A stretch of 64,000 nucleotides of DNA, taken from the NCBI RefSeq assembly GCF_003065365.1, contig NZ_CP023276.1, forward strand, positions 496,001-560,000. The letters run 5' to 3'. Below, in pieces: positions 1-9,178 of the stretch. A model generated the notes under the pieces. The model was not told the DNA's origin. It ran no database searches and worked only from the letters and a program-made list of their open reading frames with translations. A program made the position numbers and the translations under genes. Within the stretch, counting starts at the first letter, position 1, and each line of letters begins with the position of its first letter. Origin of the DNA: Polynucleobacter difficilis. Its GTDB lineage: Bacteria > Pseudomonadota > Gammaproteobacteria > Burkholderiales > Burkholderiaceae.

Positions 1-943
1 GATTGTGGCGCGCTAAATCAATCATGGTGCGGTCCACCAACTCAACGGCGGTAGGACCTAATTTGACAATGTGCTGCGCGCTATCCATGGCACGGTAGAA
101 GCTTGCGAAATTCACGATGCCGAGCACCTTATGCTGTGGCAACGGGGCCAATTTCAGTTGCAGTGATTTGAAATACGCCAGCGTTCCTTCGCTACCGACC
201 AACAAGTGCGCCAAGTTAACGCTACCGTCTTTGGTGTAGGGTAATTCGCTTTGCGGATGAAACACATCTAAGTTGTAGCCAGCCACACGGCGCATGACTT
301 TCGGAAACATGGCTTCAATTTCCGGTTGCAAGCGATTGGCTAAGCCTTTAACAAAATCACCCAGCTGTTTTGCGCTTCCCGTGCTCTGATCATAGTTGCC
401 AAATTGGGCGAGTTGGCCATCAGGTAGCCAAGCATCGATGCCCAAGACGTTGTGCACCATATTGCCGTATGCAAGCGAGCGACTGCCACAGGAATTATTT
501 CCGGCCATGCCGCCAATCGTTGCTTGCGCTCCGGTAGAAACGTCAACGGGGTACCACAAGCCATGTTTTTTTAGATTGGCGTTGAGGTGATCTAGAACTA
601 AACCGGGCTCCACTTCAGCCGTGGCGTTTTCGGGATCGACATGAAGGATTTTGCGAAAGGACTTGGTGTTATCAATGACCAGAGCAACCCCAGTGGTTTG
701 ACCGCATTGGCTCGTGCCGCCGCCGCGTGGCATTACCGGAATCGAGTGCTCCCGCGCTACCGCTAAAGCCGTTTCGATATCGGCCGCATCTTCGGGAATC
801 ACAACTCCAACCGGAAATTGCTGGTAAATCGATGCATCCGTGGCGTAGCGACCCCGGCTTGGGGTGTCGGTTAGCACCTGCCCACGGATGTGCTTTTGCA
901 ATTGGGAGCTGATTTCAGGGGGCAGGGCGGTTTTTGTTGGCAT
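1..943 (-). CDS. FAD-linked oxidase, N-terminal part (YdiJ-like), cut by window edge
   Basis: The reverse strand encodes an open frame from an ATG at 943 that runs off the left edge, so about 314 residues are visible. The protein has the FAD-binding type 4 (PCMH) fold signatures: a PRGGGTSQCGQT stretch near residue 75, then PVDVSTGAQATIGGMAGNN, which form the FAD pyrophosphate-binding region. This pattern is what I know from YdiJ-like D-2-hydroxyacid dehydrogenases, which continue into a C-terminal iron-sulfur (GlpC-like) half; that half would lie outside the window. The likely role is flavin-dependent oxidation of a 2-hydroxy acid such as lactate, glycolate or 2-hydroxyglutarate. The substrate cannot be told from this part. 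It is divergent from the GlcG-like gene. Confidence 0.85.
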   Translation of the reverse strand, partial: MPTKTALPPEISSQLQKHIRGQVLTDTPSRGRYATDASIYQQFPVGVVIPEDAADIETALAVAREHSIPVMPRGGGTSQCGQTTGVALVIDNTKSFRKILHVDPENATAEVEPGLVLDHLNANLKKHGLWYPVDVSTGAQATIGGMAGNNSCGSRSLAYGNMVHNVLGIDAWLPDGQLAQFGNYDQSTGSAKQLGDFVKGLANRLQPEIEAMFPKVMRRVAGYNLDVFHPQSELPYTKDGSVNLAHLLVGSEGTLAYFKSLQLKLAPLPQHKVLGIVNFASFYRAMDSAQHIVKLGPTAVELVDRTMIDLARHN

Positions 944-1170
944 GGCTCAAGGTATGGGAAAATGGTAAATACATTCAGAATCGAGTGAAATTCTACAAAA
1001 GACCGACTATTTCAGCTTGATCCCCTGTTTTTTACAGAAGTTCGATTTTACGTGGCAATTGATTTTTAGAAGATTGACCCGCGTCGGATTAAGCAAGGGA
1101 TTTTGAGCCTCAACAGCGACCGTTGCGGGATTCCACCGAATTCAGACCAAAACACCATTAGGAGACCACC

Positions 1171-1578
1171 ATGTTGGCAAGCAAACCTTACCTGACCCAA
1201 GCAAACGTTCAAGCCATTCTGGACGCCGCCAATGCCCATGCTGCTGAAAACAACTGGGCAGTGACGATTGCAGTTTGCGACGATGGCGGCCATATGCTTG
1301 GCATGATTCGCCGCGATGGCTGTGCTCCTGTATCCGCTTACATTGCGCAAGAGAAAGCCCGTACGGCTGCAATGGGTAAGCGCGAGAGTCGTGTGTACGA
1401 AGAAATTATTAACAACGGCCGTACCTCCTTTTTATCCGCACCCCATATTCAAGGGATGCTCGAGGGTGGCGTCAATATCGATGTAAATGGATTTACCATC
1501 GGCGCAGTCGGCGTTTCCGGCGTGAAGTCTTCCGAAGATGCCAGCACTGCTAAGGCTGGGATCGCGGCCATTATTTAA
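1171..1578 (+). CDS. GlcG/HbpS family protein
   Basis: A complete 135-residue protein of the GlcG/HbpS (DUF336) family. A clear AGGAG ribosome binding site lies about eight bases before the ATG. Family hallmarks are the AVCDDGGHMLGMIRRDG stretch near residue 35 and the glycine-rich end with GAVGVSG. GlcG sits in the glycolate oxidase operon of Escherichia coli and HbpS binds haem in Streptomyces; the biochemical role of most members is unknown. The divergent neighbour is an FAD-linked hydroxyacid oxidase, so a link with glycolate or lactate oxidation is possible but is only inference. The next gene starts six bases after the stop, which suggests co-transcription. Confidence 0.85.
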   Translation: MLASKPYLTQANVQAILDAANAHAAENNWAVTIAVCDDGGHMLGMIRRDGCAPVSAYIAQEKARTAAMGKRESRVYEEIINNGRTSFLSAPHIQGMLEGGVNIDVNGFTIGAVGVSGVKSSEDASTAKAGIAAII

Positions 1579-1584
1579 GTTACC

Positions 1585-3000
1585 TTGACCAATACCACTG
1601 TAGATACAAACACTCCCGCAGAGTCTGCCGACTCTCCAGTTAGCATTACCTTCGCCGATTTTGGCCTTGACCCACGCGTTCAAAAGGCAATCGGCGAACA
1701 GGGCTACAACACCCCAACCCCCATTCAAGCGCAAGCGATTCCCCATGTGCTAGCGGGCAAGGATTTAATGGGTGCGGCGCAAACGGGCACTGGCAAGACT
1801 GCCGCCTTTGTGTTGCCCATCATTCAAAAGTTACTCCCTGGTTCGAGCAGCAGTGCATCGCCAGCGCGCCATCCCATTCGCGCACTGGTCTTAACACCAA
1901 CCCGCGAACTGGCAGTACAGGTTGCCGATAATGCGGCCAACTACTCTCGGCATACGGATCTGCGCTCAACCGTCGTGTTTGGTGGTGTGGATATGCAGCC
2001 CCAAGTGGCTCAGCTGCGCAGTGGCATTGAGATACTGATTGCCACGCCTGGACGTTTACTCGATCACCTCGGCTCTAAAACCGCGAACCTGTCGCAAGTC
2101 GAGATCTTAGTCTTGGACGAAGCCGATCGCATGCTCGATATGGGCTTTTTGCCTGATCTGCAGCGCATCATTAATTTGATACCAGCGCAGCGCCAAACCT
2201 TATTGTTCTCAGCCACCTTTTCGCCTGAGATTAAAAAATTAGCACAGAGTTATTTACGCAATCCGGTTACGGTTGAAGTGGCGCGCCAAAATGCTGCTGC
2301 TGATACCGTCAGGCAAGTGGTGCACTTGGTCTCTGCGGCAGATAAACAGCGCGCTATCACCACCATCTTAGAGGCGCGTACGCGCCAGGGTTTATCGCGC
2401 CAATGCATCATCTTTACCAATAGCCGTTTAGGCTGCGCCAAACTCTCGCGGGCACTCGAGCGCGATGGCATTAAGGCCGGATCAATCCACGGCGACAAAA
2501 GTCAGGGTGAACGTACGTTGACTTTGGATGCATTTAAGTCGGGCGCCATTGAAGCTTTGGTTGCAACCGATGTTGCAGCGCGCGGACTGGATATTCCAGC
2601 GATGCCTTGCGTGATTAACCATGAGTTGCCTTACAACGCCGAGGACTTTATCCATCGTATTGGTCGTACAGGACGGGCAGGTAGTACTGGCGATGCGATT
2701 GCCTTGGTAGATGATGGTGAAAAGCGCTTGTTAGACGACATCGAAAAATTGATGAAGCGCAAATTGCAAGTGATGCCGCTGCCAGAGATCAAGGGCGGCA
2801 AAACAGCAGACCCATTTTTCTATAAGCCTTATCAAGCCGGCGCAGCGCCAGCCGGTGGCGCACAAGCAGCGCCCAAAGCGAGTCTTGACGATGGCAACCC
2901 CGATCAGCCGATCGCTAACCCCATTAGAAAAGCAGGCATTACGCCCGCTAAATCACCAGTTGGCGCTTTACTCGGTGGCATGAAAAAAAAGACCGGTTAG
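1585..3000 (+). CDS. rhlE: DEAD-box ATP-dependent RNA helicase, RhlE type
   Basis: A 471-residue DEAD-box helicase. The helicase motifs are in order: the Q motif (GYNTPTPIQ, about residue 40), AQTGTGKT (Walker A), PTRELA, TPGR, DEAD in VLDEADRML, SAT in FSATF, and HRIGRTGRAG in the second RecA domain. The C-terminal tail of about 75 residues is rich in Ala, Gly and Lys and probably binds RNA. It would unwind structured RNA during ribosome assembly or mRNA decay. The start is TTG at 1585: the preceding gene's stop is in the same frame six bases upstream and no ATG exists before the Q motif. No convincing Shine-Dalgarno is seen, so translation may be coupled to the upstream gene. It overlaps gluQ tail to tail by four bases. 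Confidence 0.93.
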   Translation: MTNTTVDTNTPAESADSPVSITFADFGLDPRVQKAIGEQGYNTPTPIQAQAIPHVLAGKDLMGAAQTGTGKTAAFVLPIIQKLLPGSSSSASPARHPIRALVLTPTRELAVQVADNAANYSRHTDLRSTVVFGGVDMQPQVAQLRSGIEILIATPGRLLDHLGSKTANLSQVEILVLDEADRMLDMGFLPDLQRIINLIPAQRQTLLFSATFSPEIKKLAQSYLRNPVTVEVARQNAAADTVRQVVHLVSAADKQRAITTILEARTRQGLSRQCIIFTNSRLGCAKLSRALERDGIKAGSIHGDKSQGERTLTLDAFKSGAIEALVATDVAARGLDIPAMPCVINHELPYNAEDFIHRIGRTGRAGSTGDAIALVDDGEKRLLDDIEKLMKRKLQVMPLPEIKGGKTADPFFYKPYQAGAAPAGGAQAAPKASLDDGNPDQPIANPIRKAGITPAKSPVGALLGGMKKKTG

Positions 3001-3965
3001 TTTTGAGTGCGGCTGATCTGCTTGGTCTTATCGGCCCAAGCATGCGTGGCCTGCAGTAACCACTCTGCAATCGTTTGGTCTTGCCCATCACTGAGATTTC
3101 TTAAACCCAGATGCAGTGCAGCGGTCTGCAATGCCTGTAAAACAGCAGCATCACTTGCAGTATCGATTTGAGTAGCATGGGTCTGCTTACTCAACTTTTC
3201 CCCGTGGGGATCTAAAACCAGTGGCAAGTGGCGGTATTGGGGAGTCGCGTAGCCCAAAACCCCTTGCAAGTAAATTTGCCGCGCGGTGTTGCTGAGTAAA
3301 TCAGCGCCCCGCACAATGTGCGTGATGCCTTGTCTTGCATCATCAACCACCACGGCCAGTTGATACGCAAAAATCCCATCGGCTCTGCGTAATACAAAAT
3401 CCCCTACATCTGCATTCAGGTTTTGTTCTTGCGGTCCCAACTCCGCATCGCTAAAGCGAATCCATTGATCGGGTTTGAGGGCAAGGCGCCAAGCAGAAGG
3501 TGAATCACTATTGGGAAGCTGCGCTTGCCAAACATGGCCATTGCGGCAGGTGCCCGGGTAGACCTGCTCTTGATTGCGAGCCCTGAGTAGGCCTTGGCTG
3601 CTCAGCACACTTGAAATCTGTTGGCGTGAGCAAGCGCAGGGATAAACCTGCCGATCGCTGTAAAGCGTTTCTATGGCGTTTTGGTAGGCCGTGAGCTGCT
3701 GGGATTGCCAGATCACTTCCTCGTCCCAGGTAAGCCCACAGGCCTGTAGCTGAGCCAAAATGTGCTGGTCCATGCCTGCAATGCAGCGCGGCGCATCCAA
3801 ATCCTCGATGCGGACGAGCCAAGTACCTTGATTGGCGCGGGCATCCAACCAGCTTCCCAAGGCGCTGGCCAGTGAGCCGGCATGCAAAGGTCCGGTTGGC
3901 GAGGGCGCAAAGCGCCCGCGGTAGCAGGGATGGGGTGGTTTTAAGCTAGACACAGCTAAAATCAT
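2997..3965 (-). CDS. gluQ: Glutamyl-Q tRNA(Asp) synthetase
   Basis: About 322 residues from the ATG at 3965. This is a truncated glutamyl-tRNA synthetase lacking the anticodon-binding domain; it attaches glutamate to the queuosine base of tRNA-Asp. The HIGH-type motif is in RFAPSPTGPLHAGS near the N-terminus. Zinc-ligand-type cysteines occur in YPCACSRQQ, followed later by Y and C in VYPGTCRNG. The KMSKS equivalent is GEKLSKQ near residue 260. An open frame continues upstream to 4004 across the dnaE start, but the chosen start gives the usual length and a short N-terminal lead-in. Its start codon is only three bases from that of divergent dnaE. Confidence 0.93.
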   Translation of the reverse strand: MILAVSSLKPPHPCYRGRFAPSPTGPLHAGSLASALGSWLDARANQGTWLVRIEDLDAPRCIAGMDQHILAQLQACGLTWDEEVIWQSQQLTAYQNAIETLYSDRQVYPCACSRQQISSVLSSQGLLRARNQEQVYPGTCRNGHVWQAQLPNSDSPSAWRLALKPDQWIRFSDAELGPQEQNLNADVGDFVLRRADGIFAYQLAVVVDDARQGITHIVRGADLLSNTARQIYLQGVLGYATPQYRHLPLVLDPHGEKLSKQTHATQIDTASDAAVLQALQTAALHLGLRNLSDGQDQTIAEWLLQATHAWADKTKQISRTQN

Positions 3966-3968
3966 CTC

Positions 3969-6900
3969 ATGGCCGTACCCCGTTTTGTTCATCTGCGCGT
4001 TCATTCCGAGTTTTCGATTACGGATGGAGTCGTGCGCATTGATGATGCGGTTGCTGCAGCCAGCAGCGATGGTATGGGAGCCTTAGCCATTACCGACCTG
4101 AGCAACCTATTTGGGCTGGTGAAGTTTTATATGGCCGCCCGAGAAGGCGGAGTGAAACCGATTGCCGGCGCCGATGTATGGCTCTCGAATGGACAAGACC
4201 CCGATCAGCCCTACCGCATGCTGTTGCTGGTGCAAAATCACTCCGGCTATTTGAACTTATGCCAGCTACTCAGCCGGGCATCGCTCGATAACCAATCGCG
4301 GGGGCGCGCGGAAGTGGACCCTCGGTGGTTTAGTGAGCCGGCTGCAAAAAAAGAAGATCAAGCCGTTGGCCGTACGCTGTCCTACGGATTGATTGCCTTA
4401 TCGGGCGCGCATCTGGGTGATGTGGGTACCGCACTATTGGCTGGCCAAGAAGAGCAGGCAAAAGCGGCTGCCGAGCGCTGGAAAACTCTCTTTCCGGGCG
4501 CTTACTTTATTGAGGTGCAGCGTGCTGGGCATCCGCAAGATGAACAACACCTGCAGTTGGCCTGCCAACTTGCCAGCAAGCTGGCATTGCCAGTAGTGGC
4601 GACCCATGCAGTGCAGTTTATGCACCGGGATGATTTTAATGCCCATGAGGCGCGGGTGTGTATCGCGGAGGGCGAGTTACTCGGCAATCCACGCCGCCAG
4701 AAAAAATTTAATCCCGAGCAATATTTTTTAAGCCAAGCCGAGATGGAAAAGCGCTTTGCTGATTTACCAAGCGCACTCGCTAACTCGGTGGAGATTGCCA
4801 AACGCTGCAATCTCTCCTTGGTATTGGGTCAGCCTCGGTTGCCGGAGTTTCCGATTCCGGCCGGTATTTCACTCGGGGATTATTTATTTAAGCAGGCTGA
4901 AGTTGGATTGCTAAAGCACATGGAGCGCAACTTTCCGGATCCGCAGCAGCGGGCCGCAGAAGAGCCCCGTTACCGTGAGCGTTTAACGTTTGAAGTGAAG
5001 ACCATTGAGCAAATGGGCTTTCCGGGTTATTTTTTAATCGTTGCCGACTTTATTAACTGGGCAAAGAACAATGGCGTGCCAGTCGGCCCTGGTCGCGGCT
5101 CTGGCGCCGGCTCCTTAGTGGCCTATTCCCTTGGTATTACGGATCTCGATCCCCTTAAATACAACCTGCTGTTTGAGCGCTTCTTAAATCCAGAGCGGGT
5201 ATCGATGCCCGACTTTGATATCGATTTTTGCCAGCACGGGCGCGACCGCGTGATTCAGTACGTCAAAGACAAATACGGTAAAGATGCCGTGAGTCAAATT
5301 GCAACCTTTGGCACCATGGCAGCCAAAGCGGCTATTCGGGATGTGGGCCGTGTCTTGGAGCAGGGCTATGGTTTTGTCGATAGTATTGCAAAGCTCGTGC
5401 CGTTCAAGCCCGGTCAACTCGTCACCATCGAGATGGCCAAAAAAGAAGAAAAGCAATTGGCCGAGCGCGAGCGTAACGAAGATGAAGTTCGCCAGCTCTT
5501 AGCGCTTGCCCAGCAGCTCGAGGGCATGACCCGCAACGTGGGTATGCATGCCGGCGGCGTTCTTATTGCCCCAGGTAAATTAACGGATTTTTGTCCGCTG
5601 TATACGCAAGACTCCAAAGACCAAGACAGTAGCTCGGTCATTAGTCAGTACGATAAAGATGACGTTGAAGCCATTGGTCTCGTTAAGTTCGACTTCTTGG
5701 GCTTAACCACACTGACCATCTTGGCCGCAGCCGAGCGTTGGATTAAAGCACTGCATGCCGATCGTAAAGATTGGAATATTGGTGACATTACATTAGAAGA
5801 TCCTGCTGCATTTGAGGTACTGAAATCCGCTAATACCGTTGCGGTTTTTCAGCTGGAAAGTCGCGGCATGCAGGGCATGTTACGTGACGCCAAGCCCGAT
5901 CGCTTTGAAGACATCATCGCGCTTGTAGCGCTCTATCGTCCCGGCCCAATGGATCTGATCCCGGACTTTATTGCCCGTAAACACGGCCGCCAACAGGTGG
6001 AGTATCCCGATCCCCGCATTGAGCCTGTTCTGCGTGAAACCTACGGCATCATGGTCTATCAAGAGCAGGTGATGCAGATGGCCCAGATGATTGGGGGCTA
6101 TTCGCTGGGTGGTGCTGATTTATTACGCCGAGCGATGGGTAAGAAAAAGCCAGAAGAAATGGCGCAGCACCGCAAGATCTTTAGTGAGGGCGCCAAAAAA
6201 GGCGGCATTACCGAAGTCAAGGCTAATGAGATTTACGACTTGATGGAGCGCTTTGCCGGCTACGGATTTAATAAATCCCATGCTGCCGCTTACGCTTTAC
6301 TGGCTTATCAAACTGCGTGGCTCAAGGCCCATTACCCTGCTGAATTTATGGCGGGTAACTTATCGCTGGCGATGGATGATACCGATAAGGTCAAAATTCT
6401 GTACGACGATTGCCTGCAAAATCGCTTACGGGTATTGCCGCCGGATATCAATACCGGCACCTATGAATTTACTCCCCTGCGTACGCAAGGGACGCCAATC
6501 GATCAGCCCTTGACCGATATTCGCTATGGATTGGGCGCGGTGCGCGGCACCGGCGAAGCAGCGATTGAGGCAATTGTTAAAGCGCGCGAAACCGGCGGCC
6601 CCTTTACTGATCTGTTTGATTTCTGTGCGCGCGTTGATCGGCGCCAAGTCAATCGCCGTGCAATTGAAGCGTTGATGCGCGCTGGCGCCTTTGATAGTTT
6701 GTATGCCGCGGGATCTAATCAAAAAGGCAAGCCATACGACATTCGCTCTACCTTAATGGCATCATTGGCGCGGGCGATTGAGGCGGCTGAGCAGGCCGAG
6801 GCATCGATTCATCAGGTGAGCTTGTTTGAAACCGCCGGTGAAACCGACCGCCATTTGCCCGAGCTCGTGAGTGAGCCACCCTGGCCTGAAAAGAAACGAC

Positions 6901-7586
6901 TACAGGAAGAAAAAACTGCCCTGGGCTTATGCCTTACAGGCCATTTGTTTGACGCATACCGCAATGAGGTAGCGCATTTTGTACGTCAACCCTTGGTCAA
7001 GGTAACCGAAGGAAAAGACCAATTGCTCGCCGGCATTATTACTTCGGCGCGGATGCTAACCGGGCAACGCGGCCGAATGATGGTTGCTACGATTGACGAC
7101 GGTACTGCGGCAATGGAAGTCATGCTCTATAGCGAAGTGTATGAGCCCAATCGATCCTGGCTAAAAGAGGATGAGCTGGTTATCGCTAAAGTAAACGTTA
7201 CGCCCGATAAGTTTTCGGGCGGCACGCGGATTGTGGCAGAGGCTGTGATGGACATCGCGGGCGCGCGTTTGCGCTTCGGTCGCAATGTGCATGTGCGGAT
7301 GGACTCTGCGATTGACCTGAAAGTCTTCCGCAGTCAAATCAATCCGTACTTAATCAGTAATCGCCAGCAACAAGCGAAGCCTGGTATGCCGCCAAATCTG
7401 GCGCCTAGCCCATCGGATGGCATGAAGGGGTTACCGCTCACTGCGGTGGTCACTGCTAGCGGCAGTGCTTGCTTAGTGCAGTTTCCGGATGAATTGCGGC
7501 TTTATCCAGACGATGCGTGTTTGCATAGCCTGCATCAATTGCTTGCAACAACACAGGCGGATCCAGTGACGGTGCAGTACGCTTAA
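3969..7586 (+). CDS. dnaE: DNA polymerase III alpha subunit
   Basis: A 1205-residue replicative polymerase, the usual length for proteobacterial DnaE. It opens with the PHP domain (FVHLRVHSEFSITDG). The catalytic polymerase core contains PVGPGRGSGAGSLVAY and PDFDIDFC, which carries the acidic metal ligands, and later GFNKSHAAAYALLAYQTAWLKAHYP. Helix-hairpin-helix and OB-fold regions follow, and the C-terminal tail is less conserved. It carries out chromosome synthesis in the replisome. The start is ATG 3969, with the divergent gluQ start three bases away, so its promoter must lie inside the gluQ reading frame or the transcript is nearly leaderless. HolC of the same holoenzyme is encoded at 24996-25460. 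Confidence 0.97.
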   Translation: MAVPRFVHLRVHSEFSITDGVVRIDDAVAAASSDGMGALAITDLSNLFGLVKFYMAAREGGVKPIAGADVWLSNGQDPDQPYRMLLLVQNHSGYLNLCQLLSRASLDNQSRGRAEVDPRWFSEPAAKKEDQAVGRTLSYGLIALSGAHLGDVGTALLAGQEEQAKAAAERWKTLFPGAYFIEVQRAGHPQDEQHLQLACQLASKLALPVVATHAVQFMHRDDFNAHEARVCIAEGELLGNPRRQKKFNPEQYFLSQAEMEKRFADLPSALANSVEIAKRCNLSLVLGQPRLPEFPIPAGISLGDYLFKQAEVGLLKHMERNFPDPQQRAAEEPRYRERLTFEVKTIEQMGFPGYFLIVADFINWAKNNGVPVGPGRGSGAGSLVAYSLGITDLDPLKYNLLFERFLNPERVSMPDFDIDFCQHGRDRVIQYVKDKYGKDAVSQIATFGTMAAKAAIRDVGRVLEQGYGFVDSIAKLVPFKPGQLVTIEMAKKEEKQLAERERNEDEVRQLLALAQQLEGMTRNVGMHAGGVLIAPGKLTDFCPLYTQDSKDQDSSSVISQYDKDDVEAIGLVKFDFLGLTTLTILAAAERWIKALHADRKDWNIGDITLEDPAAFEVLKSANTVAVFQLESRGMQGMLRDAKPDRFEDIIALVALYRPGPMDLIPDFIARKHGRQQVEYPDPRIEPVLRETYGIMVYQEQVMQMAQMIGGYSLGGADLLRRAMGKKKPEEMAQHRKIFSEGAKKGGITEVKANEIYDLMERFAGYGFNKSHAAAYALLAYQTAWLKAHYPAEFMAGNLSLAMDDTDKVKILYDDCLQNRLRVLPPDINTGTYEFTPLRTQGTPIDQPLTDIRYGLGAVRGTGEAAIEAIVKARETGGPFTDLFDFCARVDRRQVNRRAIEALMRAGAFDSLYAAGSNQKGKPYDIRSTLMASLARAIEAAEQAEASIHQVSLFETAGETDRHLPELVSEPPWPEKKRLQEEKTALGLCLTGHLFDAYRNEVAHFVRQPLVKVTEGKDQLLAGIITSARMLTGQRGRMMVATIDDGTAAMEVMLYSEVYEPNRSWLKEDELVIAKVNVTPDKFSGGTRIVAEAVMDIAGARLRFGRNVHVRMDSAIDLKVFRSQINPYLISNRQQQAKPGMPPNLAPSPSDGMKGLPLTAVVTASGSACLVQFPDELRLYPDDACLHSLHQLLATTQADPVTVQYA

Positions 7587-7597
7587 CAATACTGGGT

Positions 7598-8398
7598 TTA
7601 TTGCGACGCTTTTAAGGTCGCATACGCACGAATTTTTTCATTAAGCCGCTCTCTGCTGCTTTTATCATTCGATTGATCGCGCACTTTATGAAAGATATGA
7701 ATGACTTCGGTCGCCCAGGCACCTGATTTACGTACAACGCCAATGGCCTGCAGTCTAAAGACAAAGTCAGCATCTTCGTGCCCCCAGCCAAGCAGCGTTT
7801 CATCAAACCCGCCAATCGCGATAGCGTCGCTGCGCCAACATGCCATATTGCAGCCCTTAATGCGCCGCCAAACAAACGTGCTGTACAGTCTGCGTGAGTG
7901 ATCACCAAACTTAACGAACAGGGGCAGTAATTTATTGAGACTGCCGCGTAAGCGATAGTTAAGTGCATGCTGCTTGAAGCGCTCAAAACTCCAATGGGGC
8001 CATGACAGCATTTCTTGGGCGAGCGCCTTGTTTGACAGAATACGACTGCCCGTTACCATGTGGCCAGGTTCTGCTAGTTTTCGATGCTGGGCAATAAAAT
8101 CGGGCTGCACAATGCAGTCACCGTCTATAAAAATAAGGTAATCGCCTTTTGATGCTGCAATCGCTAAGTTACCAACCACGGTCTTGCGGCAACCATCGTC
8201 TTCGATCCAAACGTGCTCCATGGGCGCGGGAAAATCAGCACGCATTCCATCAATCAATTCACGGGTATCGGGACGTGAGCCATCGTCAGAGATGATGACT
8301 TCAAAATTGCGATCGGTTTGCGTCTTTAAGGACTCAAGCGAGAGTCGCAAGGCTTGCGGCCAGTTGTAGGTTGCCACAATCACCGAAATCATGCTCAT
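7598..8398 (-). CDS. Family 2 glycosyltransferase (with C-terminal GT7C-like region)
   Basis: A 266-residue GT-A fold glycosyltransferase. The start at 8398 is preceded by GGAG, and its ATGA overlaps the stop of the upstream glycosyltransferase, so the two are translationally coupled. The N-terminus MSMISVIVATYNWPQ is the nucleotide-sugar binding beginning of family 2. IFIDGDCIV near residue 85 holds the DxD metal site, and GGFDETLLGWGHEDADF is the galactosyltransferase-type C-terminal signature. No membrane helices are seen, so it acts on the cytoplasmic face. With the WaaE-like neighbour and divergent msbA, a role in lipopolysaccharide core or surface-sugar assembly is likely. The sugar and acceptor are unknown. 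Confidence 0.88.
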   Translation of the reverse strand: MSMISVIVATYNWPQALRLSLESLKTQTDRNFEVIISDDGSRPDTRELIDGMRADFPAPMEHVWIEDDGCRKTVVGNLAIAASKGDYLIFIDGDCIVQPDFIAQHRKLAEPGHMVTGSRILSNKALAQEMLSWPHWSFERFKQHALNYRLRGSLNKLLPLFVKFGDHSRRLYSTFVWRRIKGCNMACWRSDAIAIGGFDETLLGWGHEDADFVFRLQAIGVVRKSGAWATEVIHIFHKVRDQSNDKSSRERLNEKIRAYATLKASQ

Positions 8399-9168
8399 GG
8401 TTTCTGCTCCACTTGGGATGCTTTGGCGAGTTCGCAGATTTTCATATAACGGTAATACGATCCTTGGGCATTGGCGAGTGCCAGTGAAAAGCCCTGAGGA
8501 CCATCCAAAAAACCCAAGCGAATAAAGTAGGTTCGAAAAAATGACCAAGCCCCATGGCCAATCGCCGCCAGAGGGCTGCTTCGTTTACCTTTGGCAAAGG
8601 CTTGTTCGGCTGAGGCGCTGGAATAGCGATCAATTTTTTGCAGTACCTGTGAGTAGTTCATAAAGCTGTAGTGCAGCATGTGGTTTTTTAGCTTCACAAC
8701 GGCACCACTCGGAATCAGCCGCTCATGCACTAAGTCATTGGAAAACCGAGCGCTACCACGCTGAAATAAGCGGTCTACGTAATCGGGATTCCAGCCCGAA
8801 TGGCGAATGAAGCGGCCGCAATACCAAGACAGCCTAGGGATCGCAAAACAGGTCGAATTGCCCGGCTTTTCTAGAACCCCTGCAATTTCCGCTTGAAGTG
8901 CTGGTGTTAGGCGCTCATCGGCGTCAAGGGAGAGGACCCAATCACCCGTGGCAAGGTCCAGTGCCCGGTTCTTTTGGGGGCCAAAACCGGGCCAATCCAC
9001 TGGTTGGGCAATGGTGGCGCCAAATTCCTGGGCGATCGCAATGGTTCCGTCGGTACTGGCCGTATCGACCACCACCACCTGCTGGGCAAGCCCTCCCAAG
9101 GAGGCAAGGCAGTCCCGAAGATTGGTCTCTTCATTGCGAGTGATGAGTATGACGGATAAGGTGGGCAT
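8395..9168 (-). CDS. Family 2 glycosyltransferase, WaaE/KdtX-like
   Basis: A 257-residue glycosyltransferase that begins SVILITRNEETNLRDCL and carries VVVVDTASTDGT and LSLDADERL, the metal-binding DAD motif. FSNDLVHERL and WNPDYVDRLF are typical of the WaaE/KdtX group, which adds glucose (beta-1,4) to heptose I of the lipopolysaccharide inner core. The family assignment is from pattern recognition; the precise sugar is not shown by the sequence. It is the first gene of a two-gene unit with the downstream glycosyltransferase. It is divergent from msbA, with only about ten bases between start codons, which fits joint control of core synthesis and lipid A export. Confidence 0.87.
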   Translation of the reverse strand: MPTLSVILITRNEETNLRDCLASLGGLAQQVVVVDTASTDGTIAIAQEFGATIAQPVDWPGFGPQKNRALDLATGDWVLSLDADERLTPALQAEIAGVLEKPGNSTCFAIPRLSWYCGRFIRHSGWNPDYVDRLFQRGSARFSNDLVHERLIPSGAVVKLKNHMLHYSFMNYSQVLQKIDRYSSASAEQAFAKGKRSSPLAAIGHGAWSFFRTYFIRLGFLDGPQGFSLALANAQGSYYRYMKICELAKASQVEQKP

Positions 9169-9178
9169 AATTCATTAT

